From NCBI RefSeq assembly GCF_010894405.1, contig NZ_JAAIYA010000029.1, forward strand, positions 1 through 64,000: 64,000 bases of DNA. The letters run 5' to 3'. The DNA comes from Pyxidicoccus caerfyrddinensis. Its GTDB lineage: Bacteria; Myxococcota; Myxococcia; Myxococcales; Myxococcaceae. Below the pieces are notes generated by a model, which did not search any database, was not told the DNA's origin, and saw only the letters and a program-made list of their open reading frames with translations. This document shows, in pieces, positions 35,399 through 48,300 of this stretch (positions within the stretch are counted from its first letter, which is position 1; every line of letters starts with the position of its first letter). The position numbers and the translations under genes were made by a program.

Positions 35399-36348
35399 GC
35401 CCTCCGGTGCCGCTTCTTCTGTCCGAGTCCTTCACCACCATGAATCGCAGCCCGCGTCCCATGTCCCTGATTTCCACCCTCGCGAACGCCGCGCCCCGGC
35501 TCGTGCTCACGCTGGCCCTGCTGGCGCTGGCCGCTTGCAACGACCCGAAGGTGGTGGCGGAGGTCGGAAAGCGGAAGGTGACGAAGGCGGACGTGGCCGC
35601 GTGGCTCGACTCACGCAGCGTACGGGAGCAGGCCGCGCCCTCCGACGCGCTGGACGCGCTGGTGACGCGCTCGCTGTTGGCGGAGGAGGCTCGCCGATCG
35701 GGGCTGCTGGAGGACGATGCGGTGAAGGCCCGCCTGGCGGCCGCGGAGCGCGAGGTGCTGGCGCAGCAACTGCTGGAGCGCCGCCTGGCTTCCGTCACCA
35801 CGGAGGCGGCGCTGCGCAAGCGGTACGAGGACACGCGGGAAGCGCTGGCCCGGCGCCAGGTGCGGGTGCGGCAGATCTTCGTGAACGTCCCGTCCGGAGA
35901 GGCGGACGCGAAGGCCCGGGCGCAGTCGCGGATGAACGCCATCTACGCGCGGCTGGTGGGCGGTGAGGACTTCGAGAAGGTGGCGCGCGAGGCCTCCGAG
36001 GATCCGGTGAGCGCCGCGCGGGGCGGGGAGCTGGGGCCGCTGCTGGAGGGGCAGGTGGACGCCAGCTTCTTCGACGAGGCCGCGAAGCTCGGGCGGGGGG
36101 AGCGCTCCAAGCCGTTCACCTCCATCTATGGGCTCCACATCGTCGAGGCGGTGGAGGACGTGAAGACGGTGGTGCCCTCCTTCGAGGAGAGCCGGGGGAG
36201 GTTGGAGGCGGACGCGCGCCGCGAGGCCCAGACGCGGCTGCTGACCGGGCTCCGGGAGCGCATTGACGTGAAGACCTATCCGGAGCGGTTGGGGACCGCT
36301 CCGGCCGCCGGCGAGGCCGGGGGAACGGACGGGGGGATGCGTCCATGA
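35395..36348 (+). CDS. SurA-like parvulin lipoprotein (C)
   Basis: I start it at the ATG at 35395, which overlaps the stop of the giant gene (ATGA) and follows GAGGTG. The ATG at 35440 would give a shorter and more typical lipoprotein leader, so the start is uncertain by 15 residues. The signal sequence ends LLALAAC (Cys48 from the first ATG). A SurA-like N-terminal region (VGKRKVTKADVAAWL onward) is followed by a parvulin-type domain containing GGELGPLLEG. The first family His is replaced (VRQIF), while the second is present (GLHIV), so catalysis is doubtful. It is sandwiched by ATGA overlaps between the two largest genes, so its synthesis is probably coupled to theirs. I infer a periplasmic folding helper for one or both. 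Confidence 0.83.
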   Translation: MSPPVPLLLSESFTTMNRSPRPMSLISTLANAAPRLVLTLALLALAACNDPKVVAEVGKRKVTKADVAAWLDSRSVREQAAPSDALDALVTRSLLAEEARRSGLLEDDAVKARLAAAEREVLAQQLLERRLASVTTEAALRKRYEDTREALARRQVRVRQIFVNVPSGEADAKARAQSRMNAIYARLVGGEDFEKVAREASEDPVSAARGGELGPLLEGQVDASFFDEAAKLGRGERSKPFTSIYGLHIVEAVEDVKTVVPSFEESRGRLEADARREAQTRLLTGLRERIDVKTYPERLGTAPAAGEAGGTDGGMRP

Positions 36349-39300
36349 TTCGCCATGTCGCGGTAGTGGGAATGCTGTTCGTGGCGCTCGCCGGGTGCGG
36401 GCGCTCGCCGGAGCCCGGGAGCGCCGGAGTCGCGCCGGTGGGCCAGCAGCGCGCCGCCGTGGTGACCACGGACGTGACGCCGCCGGCCATCACCTTCGGC
36501 ACGGCCCAGGACGCGGTCCTGGCACCGCCCGTCACCCTCACCTGGTCCATCTCGGACGAGAACGACACCACGTATGACGCGTGGCTGGACGGCGTGCCCG
36601 TGCGGAGCGGAGTGCAGGTCTCGCAGCAGGGCCGGCACGTCCTCGTCGTGCAGGCCACGGATGCCGTCGGCCTGACGTCCTTGGCCACGCTGCGCTTCTT
36701 CGCCGATACGGCGCCGCCCGTCGTCATCGTGAGTGGCGTGATCGATGGGCAGGTGGAGAACGCCGCCTCGTTCACTCCCGTCATCAGCGCGTCGGACTAC
36801 AACGGCGTCATCCTGGCCATGACGCTGAACGGGCAGCCCTACACCAGTGGCACCCCGGTGACGGCGGAGGGCTTGTACACCCTCTACATCCAGGCCACGG
36901 ACGGCGCGGGACGGGTGACCACCCGGGTGGTGGGCTTCGTGCTGGACCGGACTCCGCCGGCGTTCAGCATCGGCGACAAGCCCTGGGACTACGCGACGAA
37001 CGTCCCGTTCTTCGCGACGTGGTCCACCTCGGACCTCACCTCGACCCAGACGGAGGCCTGGCTGGATGGCGTGCCGGTGGGGCCGGGCCCCTTCGTGCAG
37101 GACGAGGGCTGGCACACGCTGACGCTCCAGGCGACGGATGCCGTCGGCCTCACCACCACGCGGGTCTGGCGCATCTTCATCGACACGCAGCCGCCGGTCA
37201 TCACGGTGTCGGGCGTCCAGGACGGCGACGTCCTCGACGTGGCGAGCGTGGCGCCGGGCTTCACCGCCACGGACAACGACCTGGCCCTCTATCCGCCAGG
37301 GGTGACCGCGACGCTGGATGACGACGCCTTCTCCGGTGGCACGCCGCTGGTGGACGAGAAGGACTACGTGCTCCGCGTCACCGCGACGGACCGCGCCGGC
37401 AACGTCGCGACCCATCCGGACGTGCGCTTCGCCATCGACCGGACCGCGCCGCGGTTCGAGGTGACGGGCCTGGAGCTGCTCCGCAGCCGCACGCCCTACG
37501 TCATCGTGTACTCCATCGTCGAACCCCACCTGGAGACCTGGACGGCCAGGGTGGACGGCGTGGACTACGTAAGCGGCACGGCGGTGGCTGCTCCGGGAAC
37601 ACACCTGTTCCGCCTCGAGGCCCGGGACAAGGCGGGCCACGTCTCGCTCCTCGAGCGCGCCTTCACGCTCGACCAGACGGCACCGTCGCTGGTGGTGACG
37701 GGCGTCCCCTCCCTCACCCGGGCGGAGACCGTCACCCCGGTGTTCAGCGCCACGGATGACGGGCCGGGGCCCATCACCTTCGCCGGACGCCTGGATGGCA
37801 CCACGGAGGTGCTCAGCGGCGAGCCGGTGGCGGTGAGCGTGGGCGCCCACGAGCTCGTGGTCACCGCGACGGACGACGTCGGGAACGAGGCCCGCGAGGT
37901 CATCGCGTTCACGGTCGATCGCACGCCCCCGGAGATCTCCATCTCGGGGGCCACGGCGGGCCAGGTCCGCGGAGGCTCCTTCACCCTCTCGTACACGGTG
38001 CAGGACGAGCACCCGGGTCCTCCGGCCAGCGCGAAGCTGGGGACGCAGGACTTCGTGAGCGGGTCCACCGTCTCGGACGAGGGCGCGTACACGCTCGTGG
38101 TCACCGCGCTGGACGGCGCGGGCAATGAGGCGCAGGCCTCCGTGTCGTTCACCGTGGACCTCACGGCCCCGGTCGTGGAGCGCGTGAGCCCGGAGGACGA
38201 CGTCCACGTCAAGGCCGAGTCGGTCGAGGTGGTGCTGGAGGTGACCGACAACCTGAGCCAGGTCACCGTGCGCTCGGGCGCAACGACCTTCGAGCGTGGG
38301 GCGGATGGGAAGCACCGCGCGACGTTCCCCCTGGTCGAGGGGGCGAACGTCATCGACGTGGAGGTGATGGACCAGGCCGACCACGTCACGAGCCACCGCG
38401 TCACCGTCTTCCGGGACATGACGGCTCCGGAGCTCGTCGTGGCGGAGCCCGAGGAGGGCGAGCGCATCCGCGAGGCGCAGGTGACGGTGTCCGGCACGGC
38501 GGCGGACCTGTCTCCGCCAGTGACGGTGACGGTGGGGAGCACCTCCGTCCAGGCGGACAGTCTGGGCAACTACTCGCTCACCGCCCCGCTCGTGCCCGGT
38601 GCCAACACCCTCACCGTGACGGCCACGGATGCCTTGGGGAACTCGGTGTCGGTGGCCCGCGGGGTGCGCTCCAACATCGTCCTTCCGACGCTGAGCGTGA
38701 GCACGCCGAGCGACGGCGCCACGGTCACCACGGAGCAGGTGACGGTCAGCGGCACCGCGGCGCCCGGCGGCGACAACGACCCGGAGAACGCCGTCATCGT
38801 GTCCATAGGCGAGACGGCGGTGCCCCTGGATGGCCAGGCCTTCACCGCGAACATTCCGCTCGACCTGGGCCTGAACACCCTCACCATCACCGCGACGGAC
38901 CGCTATGGCCTGGTCCGCACACAGACGCGGACCGTCACCCGCGCCGAGCCGCCTCCCGACGCGGGCAGTCCGGACGCGGGCACGGCGGATGCGGGGACGG
39001 CGGACGCAGGTACGGCGGATGCCGGTGCTCCGCGCGATGCGGGCACGGCGGATGCCGGTGCTCCGCGCGATGCGGGCACGGGGGGCGGCACGTCCGACGC
39101 GGGCCCCGTGGCCAGCGTGGACGCGGGCTCGGGCACGCCCGAGTCGTCGCCCGTGCTGGTGGTGGAGTTGCCGGAGGAACAGGGCGTCTTCGGTGGGAAC
39201 CACGTCGTGGTGTCCGGCCGGGTGGAGGGAGGCAAGCTCCCGCTCCGCGTCACCGTCGCGGGTGTGAATGTGCCCACCCTCGGCCGTGACTTCACGGGCT

Positions 39301-42300
39301 CGCTGGTCCTGAACGGAGATGGTGAGCACCGGCTCCAGCTCCAGGTGACGGACGCGCTGGGCCGCACGGCCACCGCGCAGCGCACGGTGGTGATGGACCG
39401 CACGGCGCCCATCCTCACCATCACCGACCCCAGCAGCAGCCCGGCGGTCGTCTTCGCGTCGCCCTATCGGATTCGGGGCACCGTGGGTGAGCCGCACCTG
39501 GTCTCGCTGACCATCAACGGTGAGCCGGTGCAGCCGCTGGCGGGCCAGTTCAGCCACGCCGTCGAGCTGGCGAAGGGGGAGGGGGCGCAGACGTCCGTCA
39601 GCATCGTCGCGCGGGACGTCGTGGGCCATGTCACGGAGCGGACGCTGGTGCTCCAGGCGCAGGCCACGTGGCCTGTCGTCCGCATCATCTCTCCGGTGGA
39701 GGGCAGCGAGGCTCCGGGGGCGGACATTCCCGTCGTCGTGGAGGTCGACAGCCTGCGGACCGTGACGGTCCGCGTCGGCACCGGACAGGCCACCCGCATC
39801 GGGGAGACGAACCGGTACGAGGTTGCCCACTACGGCCTCGACCTCGGAGACAACACCATCGTCGCGGTCGCGACGGATGACACGGGCATGAGCAGCTCGG
39901 CGAGCGTGCGGGTGCGCTACCGCGACGCGCTGAAGGAGCCGCTCGCGGTGACGGGCGTGGTGCCCCGGCCGGGCGAGCAGGACGTGGAGCCGGACGCGCT
40001 CATCAGCCTCGCGTTCAACAAGCCCATCCGCGTCGAGGACCTCGACGCGCGAATCAAGGTGAAGGCAGAGGGGCAGTCCGAGCCACTGGCTGGCGGCTTC
40101 TCCGTGGCACCGGGGGCGCAGACGGTGACGTTCATCGCCAGGGCCCCGCTGCCCGAGGGGACGCGGCTGCGCGTGGAGGTCTCCGGACTGCAGGCCGCGG
40201 GGTCGCCGGATGCCGGAAGCGTGGGCATGACCGCGCCCTTCTCCAGTGACTTCTCCGTGCGCCGGCCCCTCACGCGCGTGCGCGGCATCGTCACGGATGC
40301 GGACTTCCGTCCGCTGTCCGGCGTGTCCGTGACGCTGGAGGCCCTGGGGCTGTCCACCGTCACCGGCCCGGACGGCAACTGGGCGCTGTTCGCTCCCCAT
40401 GGGGGGCAGATGGTGGTGCGCTACGAGGGCGGCATCACGTCGGACGGGCGCACCCTGCCCACGGTGCGCCGCCGGCTCGTCGTCACCGAGGGAGGCGACA
40501 CGCAGGACCTGCCGCTGCCGCTCACCCCCGTGGACCTGACGTCCGCGCAGCTGGTGGACGCACTGAGCACCTCGACGCTCGACTTCTCGGGGCGGCACCC
40601 GGGCCTCTCGGTGGAGCTGACGGAGGCGGGAGGACTGTCCTTCGCGGACGGCCGGACGCACGGGGTGGTCACCGCCACGGAGGTCCCCTCCTACGCGCTG
40701 CCCGTCCCCATGGAGGGGCGGGCGGCGCTCGCGGCGCTGTGGCAGGTCGGCCCCGCGGGCCTGCGGCTGGACAAGTCCGCCACGCTGCGGATGCCCAACC
40801 TCACGGGACTGCCCCTGGGGCACCATGCGCTGCTGCTCGCCTACGACGCCCATGCGCATGTCCTGGAGCGGGTGGGCTTCGGGCGGGTGGTCCCCGGCGG
40901 GCCAGGCCAGACGCTCATCGTGTCCACCCAGCCGTTGGTGATGCGCTCGGTGGAGTTCCTGGGCTACATGCCGCTGACGGACGCGCAGAACGAGGCCGTC
41001 GCGGCGGCGCTCGGGACGGGCGGAGGCTCGCCGACGGACGGTGGGCTGGGCCTGCGCACGCCCCCAGGCAGCCGGGGCCCGGCCATTCCGGCCTGGAAGC
41101 ACCTGCTGTCGGCCTTCACCATCGGAGAGGCGCACGCGCAGCTCGGCGGGACGTTCTACGGCGGGTACTCGGCGCTGGACACGATGCTGAACAACTCCGT
41201 GCCGGCCGCGCTGATGGGCTCGGTGCGCGCCCCGCTGGAGCGGCAGCTGGCGCTCCAGTTGCGCCAGCCGGCCGAGACCGACTTCGGCGCGGCGGCGTCG
41301 AAGCTCGTGGCGCTGCCGTACACGTTGGCGCTCGACTTCTCCGCCCGCTTCGAGTCCGCGGACCCGTTCGACCAGCAGAACCCGGAGAGGGTGCGGCTGG
41401 TGATGGAGGCGAAGGGTCCCGGCGGCGAGGTGCTCACGCCGCCGGAGGGCGAGTCCTGGACGACGGAGGAGCAAGAGGGAGAGGCCGCGCTGGCGCCGAA
41501 CGTGCGGCTGCCGCTGGGGACGTCGGAGCTCACCCTGACGGCCTACTCGCGCTCCAGCCACCGCGTGCTCAAGCTGGAGGCGGAGCTGAAGCTGGAGGCG
41601 GACGGAGGGACTCCGGATGCCGGCCCGTCCACCGGGGACGGAGGCGCGGGCGAGGACGGCGGCACGTCCCAGCCGGACGCCGGCGTCCCGGTGCGGCTGA
41701 CGCTGCGCAAGACGGTGGACACCTTCAACGAGGCGGATGACGAGGCGGTGCACAGCCCCGTCCGCTTCCGGGGCCTGCGGGTGTCGGTGACGGGGCCGGG
41801 CAGCGGCTATGCCGCGGTGACGGGGGACACGGGCGGCTACGGAATGCCCATCGTGTCGCTGGGCGGCGAGTCCATGGGCATCGCCTGCACCGAGGTGCCC
41901 ACCGGCCCGCGGCTGGTGGAGCGCGTGGGCGCCGACGGGGTGGTGCACTACGAGCCCACCCTCAACCAGTTCCCGGTGTGCTCGCAGACGTTCTGGGTGT
42001 ACCCGGGCCGCTCCACGCGCGCGGACATCCTGGTGGACGTGCGGATGTTGCACGGCTCGCTGACGTTCATGGGCCGTGACGGCGGGGCGCTCGAGGGCAC
42101 CTGTGTGGGCTCGGAGGAGCCGGCCGAGGTGGACCCGAAGACGGGCGACTACGTCCGTATCGCCGCGGAGGACGTGAAGAAGACGGAGGTGCACTTCTTC
42201 CGCGAGGACGACCTGGTGCACCCCATCGCCACCTTCACCACCGGCAAGCCCAACGAGCCGGCGGAGTGCGCGCAAGGGGGCGTCTTCGAGCAGGGGCTGC

Positions 42301-45300
42301 CGCATGGGTACTACGCCCGGGTGCGCACGGGGCCGGCCGCGAACATCCGGCGCATGGCGCGCGAGCGCTGCCGTGAGCTGGAGAAGACGCTGGCCACGGA
42401 CGCGGGCCTGGGAGACGGCGGCTCGGACGACCCGGACTGGGTCTATTACCAGGCCAACTGCCAGGACAACCGGACGAACTATCTCCGGCTGAACCCGGGC
42501 GAGCGCCTGGTGGTCTTCGCGGTGAACCATGCCACCGGCTACGCGGGCATGCGGACCATCACCGTGCCGGCCCTCAACCGCGTGCAGCGCCGGGAGGACG
42601 GGACGTGCCCGCTGGACGAGGCGTCGGGCCCGCTGAAGGTGGACGAGTACGGCGAGACGCTGACGCTGTCGCGCTGCACCCAGACCGAGCTGGGCATTCC
42701 GGCGGACCTGTCGCTGTACCCGCCGGAGCTGGACGTCCGCGTCTCCCGGCGCACGACGCCGGAGGGCGTGTTGGTGGCGCCCACGCCGAGCCTCATCCGC
42801 CATGGCGGAGCGGCCACGACGCGCGACGACTTCCTGCAGGTGTCCACGCACTGGCGCGTGCGCCAGACGCTGGAGTCCGACCTGGACGCCGGCACGGACG
42901 GGGGCAGTGACGCGGGGACGGACGCGGGAGTGGACGCCGGTCCGCCGCGGCTGGACGCGGGCCTGCCGGATGGTGGCTTCGACGTCGACTTCTGGTGCCA
43001 GGACGCGGGGACTCTGCCGGACGGCGGAGCGTGCGCGCCGGGCGCGATTCGCGACTGGGGGACGCCGGGCCAGGCGCTGGAGGTCTTCTGCTCGGAGCTG
43101 CCCGAGGGCTCGGCGCAGCGGGTGCTGGGCCAGTGCGCGGCGGGGTCGGCGCGGGTGGTGGACGTGCCGGCGGGCGTGCCGCCCCTGGCGGGCCGCATCG
43201 TGCGGGTGACGGGGACGTCGGTGGAGGAGCCGGCGGTGGTGTCGTTCGCGGTGAGGCCGGGCCGTCACACGGCCACGGTGCAGGCCGCGCTCACCTACGA
43301 GAACGACGCCGGTCAGCCGGTGGTGGTGGGCGCGCTGCCCCGGGCCAACTACTACCTGCACGTCGTGGGGCACCCGGTGCTGGACCGCGACGAGAACGAC
43401 GACGGCTTCCTGCAGCCGAGCGAGCAGAGCTCGAAGCCGCCGGACTTCGCGGACGGCGTGCTGCGGCCGGAAGACCCGGTGGTGTCCGGTCTGCCCAGGT
43501 TCGCGGTGGGGCTGAAGAACGTCTACCGCAGCCGCGAGGCGGACGGCACGGCGCTGGAGCGCTACGACCTGGCGCGCGAGCACGAGTTCCGCGTGCTGCA
43601 GATGGGCCCGGCGACCGTCACGGCGCACACGGGCACGGACCTGCCGGACGCGGGCCTCCCCGGGCGCGTGCTGACGGACGAGGCGCGGCCGAGCGCCTCC
43701 GAGGATGACCTCGCGTACGACTTCCTGATGCAGCAGTACGAGGAGCCGGACGAGCCGGGCCGCGCGGGCACCCTGAGCGGCGAATACACGCTGCGGCTGG
43801 GCACGGATGACTTCGGCATCGAGTGCCCGGTGAAGGTCGACGAGGCGAACAAGCAGATCAGCGGCACCTGCGCGGGCGAGTACCTGCCCGAGGTGCTGTC
43901 CGCCGGGGACATCCTGTACTTCGAGCTGTACCTGAGCGGGAACGCGGACAACGTCCTCTACCGGTTCAACTTCCACGGCATCTCGCCGCGCACGGACTAC
44001 GTCACGGCGGGCGGCACGGACACCGTCGAGAAGTCGCTGGCCTCGGCACCGGCGCCGACGTCGCTGGCCGCGGCGGATTCCAACCGGCCCATCTCCGAGA
44101 AGGCGGTGGCGTACTTCGCCGTCGAGCCCGAGCATCTGACGAAGGGCTGGATCGAGATCTGCGAGACCACGCAGTGCACGGACCAGACGCGGCTGAAGCG
44201 GGCACGGCTGGACGTCGAGGAGGTCACCGCGAGAGATCCGAAGGACCCGAGCAAGCTCATCAAGCGGCTTGCCTTCAAGGTCACCGAGGAGTCGGGCCGG
44301 GCGGGCGCGCTTTACCAGTTCGACAAGCCCGGGGCGAACAACGCCCGGCGCTTCGCGATGACGCTCCCGAACGACGTCGGCACGATGATGGGGGCCGACC
44401 GGCGCGCCAACGTGCTCGTGCTGAAGACGCAGCAGGACGCGTTGTTCTCCTGGATGACGCCCCCCCCGCCCCGGACGAGCGAGCTGGGCGAGCCGGTGGG
44501 CCGCTACACGTTCGTCAACGCCCGAGCGGTGGGTCAGACGAAGGTCGACGGCATCAACCTGGCCGGCGGACACCTGGCGCTGTCGTATGAGGACTTCTCC
44601 ATTCCGCAGTTCGGGGAGCAGGTCCGGTTCGTTCGCACCTACAACAACCAGAGCAACGTCATCGGCCCGACAGGCACGGGCTGGATGCACGAGTATGAGG
44701 GCTTCGTCTTCGAGGAGGAGCTCGGGCGATACACCGTCGTGCTGGGCGGGCAGTCCTATGACTTCCCGGGCTGCGCGACCATCGAGCGCGACACGCGGAC
44801 GGCGTCCGAGTGCCACACGGACAAGTCCCACGGCGGCAAGCTGCGCATCGGCGTGAAGGAGGGGGGTGCTCCGGACGTGGAGTTCACGTCCCAGGAGGGG
44901 GTGCGCTACCAGTTCAACCGCCTGTCGAAGATCAGCGCGGACGAGGGGCGCCGGCGCTGGGTGCTCACGCGGTATGCAAGTGGCCAGGAGATGCCGGAGG
45001 ACCCGCAGAAGCCCGACAAGGGCTGGACGCTCATCTCCCATGTGGGAGACACGGACCGGGTCGAGCGGGTCCAGCGCGAGCCAGGGCTCCTCACCCTCGT
45101 CTTCACCTACAAGCCCATCCTGCCGAAGAGGGATGTCCTGGGGAATGCGCAGCCCAGCCTCTATGCGGATCGCCTCAAGCTGAAAGCTCGGACGGAGGAA
45201 CTGGAGCTGCTGTCGGAGGTCGGCGTGTACTTCCGCCATCAGGTGCCAGGTGACCTGGCGAACCTCGACACCTCCGATGCTCTCCACCGTGTGCGCTTCA

Positions 45301-48300
45301 CCCATGACGCCCAGGGCAACCTGGTGCGCGCGGAGCGTCCCACGGGCCTGCCGCGGCAGGCGTGGGTGTACGAGTACGCGAAGCTGCCGGAGGGAGTTTC
45401 GGGCTACGCGCGGTGGCGCATCGCCAACGAGCTGAGGACCGTTCGCTACCAGCTGACGAAGCACCCGTTCCCGGAGCCTGACGAAGACGACGCGCTGGAG
45501 TTCTTCGACCAGTGGGTGACCACGTACGCCAGCTCGGGTGCATCGAAGACCTTTGCTCACGTGCAGGAGCGAGAGGTCATCGACTCGGTGGTGCTGTCCG
45601 GTCAGGGGCCGGATCCATTGAAGGTGGTCTACGCCCCCGGGACGACCCACCGCACGGTGACGTGGCCGGATGGAGTGAAGGTCGAATACGTGCTGAACGG
45701 CTACGGCAGCGTGAAGAGCCGGACGGTGGGCTCGTTGGACCCCGAGACCACGGAGTGGAGGGAGGAGCAGATCTCTCCGAAGACCATCAAGCTTCCGACC
45801 TCGCTGAAGCTCGAATATGCCGTCAATGCGTCGCACCACCTGGAGCGGGTGACGGTGAAGGAGCTGCCGCCGCCGAATGGCGCCGATGGGGGCGTGCCCG
45901 GCGTCGGGGTGAACACGGCGCTGGTCGAGCGGCAGTACACGGACGACGTCAGCAAGCGGTTCGGCCTGGCGAACGTCAGCACCATCCCGGGGCCGTCGGG
46001 AGCCAACACTGTCACGACCCAGCTCACCCCGCAGGGAACCCTGGAAAACGTCACCGTGCGTGACGCGACCCACACGGAAGTCTACGACTCCGGTTCCCGT
46101 ACCTACGACACGGAAGGCAAGGGCACCCTCCAGAACGCGGTGGATGCGCTCCAGCAGACCGTGGAGTACCTGGAGCCCAGCGCTTTCGGGCTGCCGCAGG
46201 TGGTGAAGGTCACCCTCCCGACTGCGAACAGCACGGCGTTGCGGACGCTGACCCGCCGGCTTGTCTTCGACCGGTATGGCCGCGTCATCAGCTCCACCGA
46301 CGAGGAGACGGGCGCTGTACAGGAGTGGACCTACGACAGCCTGGGTCGTCTCTTGCGCCACAAGGTCAAGGGCGAGCCGGACCAGGAGTGGCTCTACACC
46401 TACGAGCCGGCGAACCGGTTCCTGAAGATCACCGAGACGATGCCTGCTGTGCAGCACTCCCGGACCATCGAGACGAAGGAGGAGACTGCGGGAGAGCACG
46501 CGGGTGTCACCGTGCTGGAGAAGGTGCGCTTCGGGAAGATGCGGGCCGACGAGAGCTGGCCCGAGGCCCTTCGCGTGACCTACCTGCGGAACGGGCGTCA
46601 GGAGAGCACTGTCGACGCGCTCAACGTGAGGCGCGAGTACGAGTATGACGACGCCGGCCGGCTGACGGGCGTGAAGATAACCAACGCGGGAGATACCACC
46701 GGGCCAGCCGCGGAGACCTACGAGGTCAAATACGAGGACCTGGACGCGGACGGAAACCCGCGCCGCATCATCGACCACAATGGACTGGTCACGAAGGTGG
46801 GGTACGACGCCTTCGGTCGGCCCGTGTACTGGGACTACACGGGAGCGGACGGGATGTCCGCCCGGGAGACCGAGGAGAGCTACCGCGACTTCAGCGGCCA
46901 GGTGACCTCCCATGCCTTCGGTGGGTTGACGCTGAAGCATGTGCTGGCGATGCACCCGGATCCGCTCGGTCGCATCACCTCCACCCAGAGCGTGGGCTTG
47001 CCGGGGGGCGTCTTCACCAACGCTACCTATGATGCGATGGGGCGCATCACGAGCCGGAGCGACACCGTCATGGGGAGCTCCGAGACGTTCGAGTACAAGG
47101 ATGCGCTCGGTCGCCTGACCTACTATTCGCGCACGACACAGTCAGGCGCCACGACTCTCAAGTTGGAAGAGACACGCGAGTACCACGACGCGCGCGACAC
47201 GAATGGCCGCCGCAAGGTCATCATCGTCCGGACGATTCCTGCCGCTGGCTCCCCGACCCGCACCGAGCAGCTCGAACAGGAGATCGACGCCGCGGACCGT
47301 GTGATGAAGGAGACCACTCGGGTCCACGGGGTCCAGGCCAGCACCCTGTATGTCTACAACGCGCGCGGCAACGTGACGTCGGTCACCACGCCGACGAACG
47401 AGACGACCGTCTTCCACTACGACTCGGCGGGCAACCTCGTGAAGCGGGAGGAGCCCGGCAATGCCGACGCGCCGGCCGCCATCACTGAGTTCGTCGTGGA
47501 CCCCGGATGGCGAGTGAGCCACACCCAGGGGCCGCGCACGGATGACGTCTGGGAGTTCCAGTACGACGCCTTCGGACAGCTGACGTCCCGGAAGCTGCTG
47601 ACGACGAGCACGAACACCCTGGGCGCGACCTGGACCCATGAGTATGGCGTCAAGGCGGCGAAGGGCTTCGATGGAACGGTCCCCGACAGCGCCGAGGTCG
47701 AGACGGATCCGCTCAACCGCAAGACGTACCGGTTCTTCAATGCGCGTCACCAGCTTCTCAAGGAAGTGCGTGAGGACAAGGGCGTGGCTCCCGAGAGCCA
47801 GAACACGCTCACCACCGTGCTCGCGTACGACGGGCCATGGCTGCGCAAGCGCGTGATGACGGAGGCGACGGCGGGCGCTCAGGGAACCGCCTGGGTGACC
47901 ACCCTGGAACGGGAGGACATCGACGACCGGGGCCGCTCGCGCAAGGTACGTGAGCACTGGACGGGAAGCGTCGCGTCCTCGGCCCACGACTACGAGTACA
48001 TCACCGAGAGCCCCTGGAATGGACGGACCGTCAACGTCGTCCAGAGGGGCACGACCTCGGTATCCGTGCGGCAGCAGGACTTCACGCTTGAAGTGGACAG
48101 CCTCGGCAATCTGATTCGCCGGACGCAGGGCGGCCTGACGGATGAATGGAGTTACGACGCTGATGGCCAGCTCGTGATGGCGGCGCCGGCGGGCACCGCC
48201 GAGATGGTCAATACCTACGACGAGGGCCTGCTCGTTCGCCGGACCCTCGGCACGGAGTCCACGGAGTTCGAATATCGGCTGGACGGCCAGCTTCGGAAGG

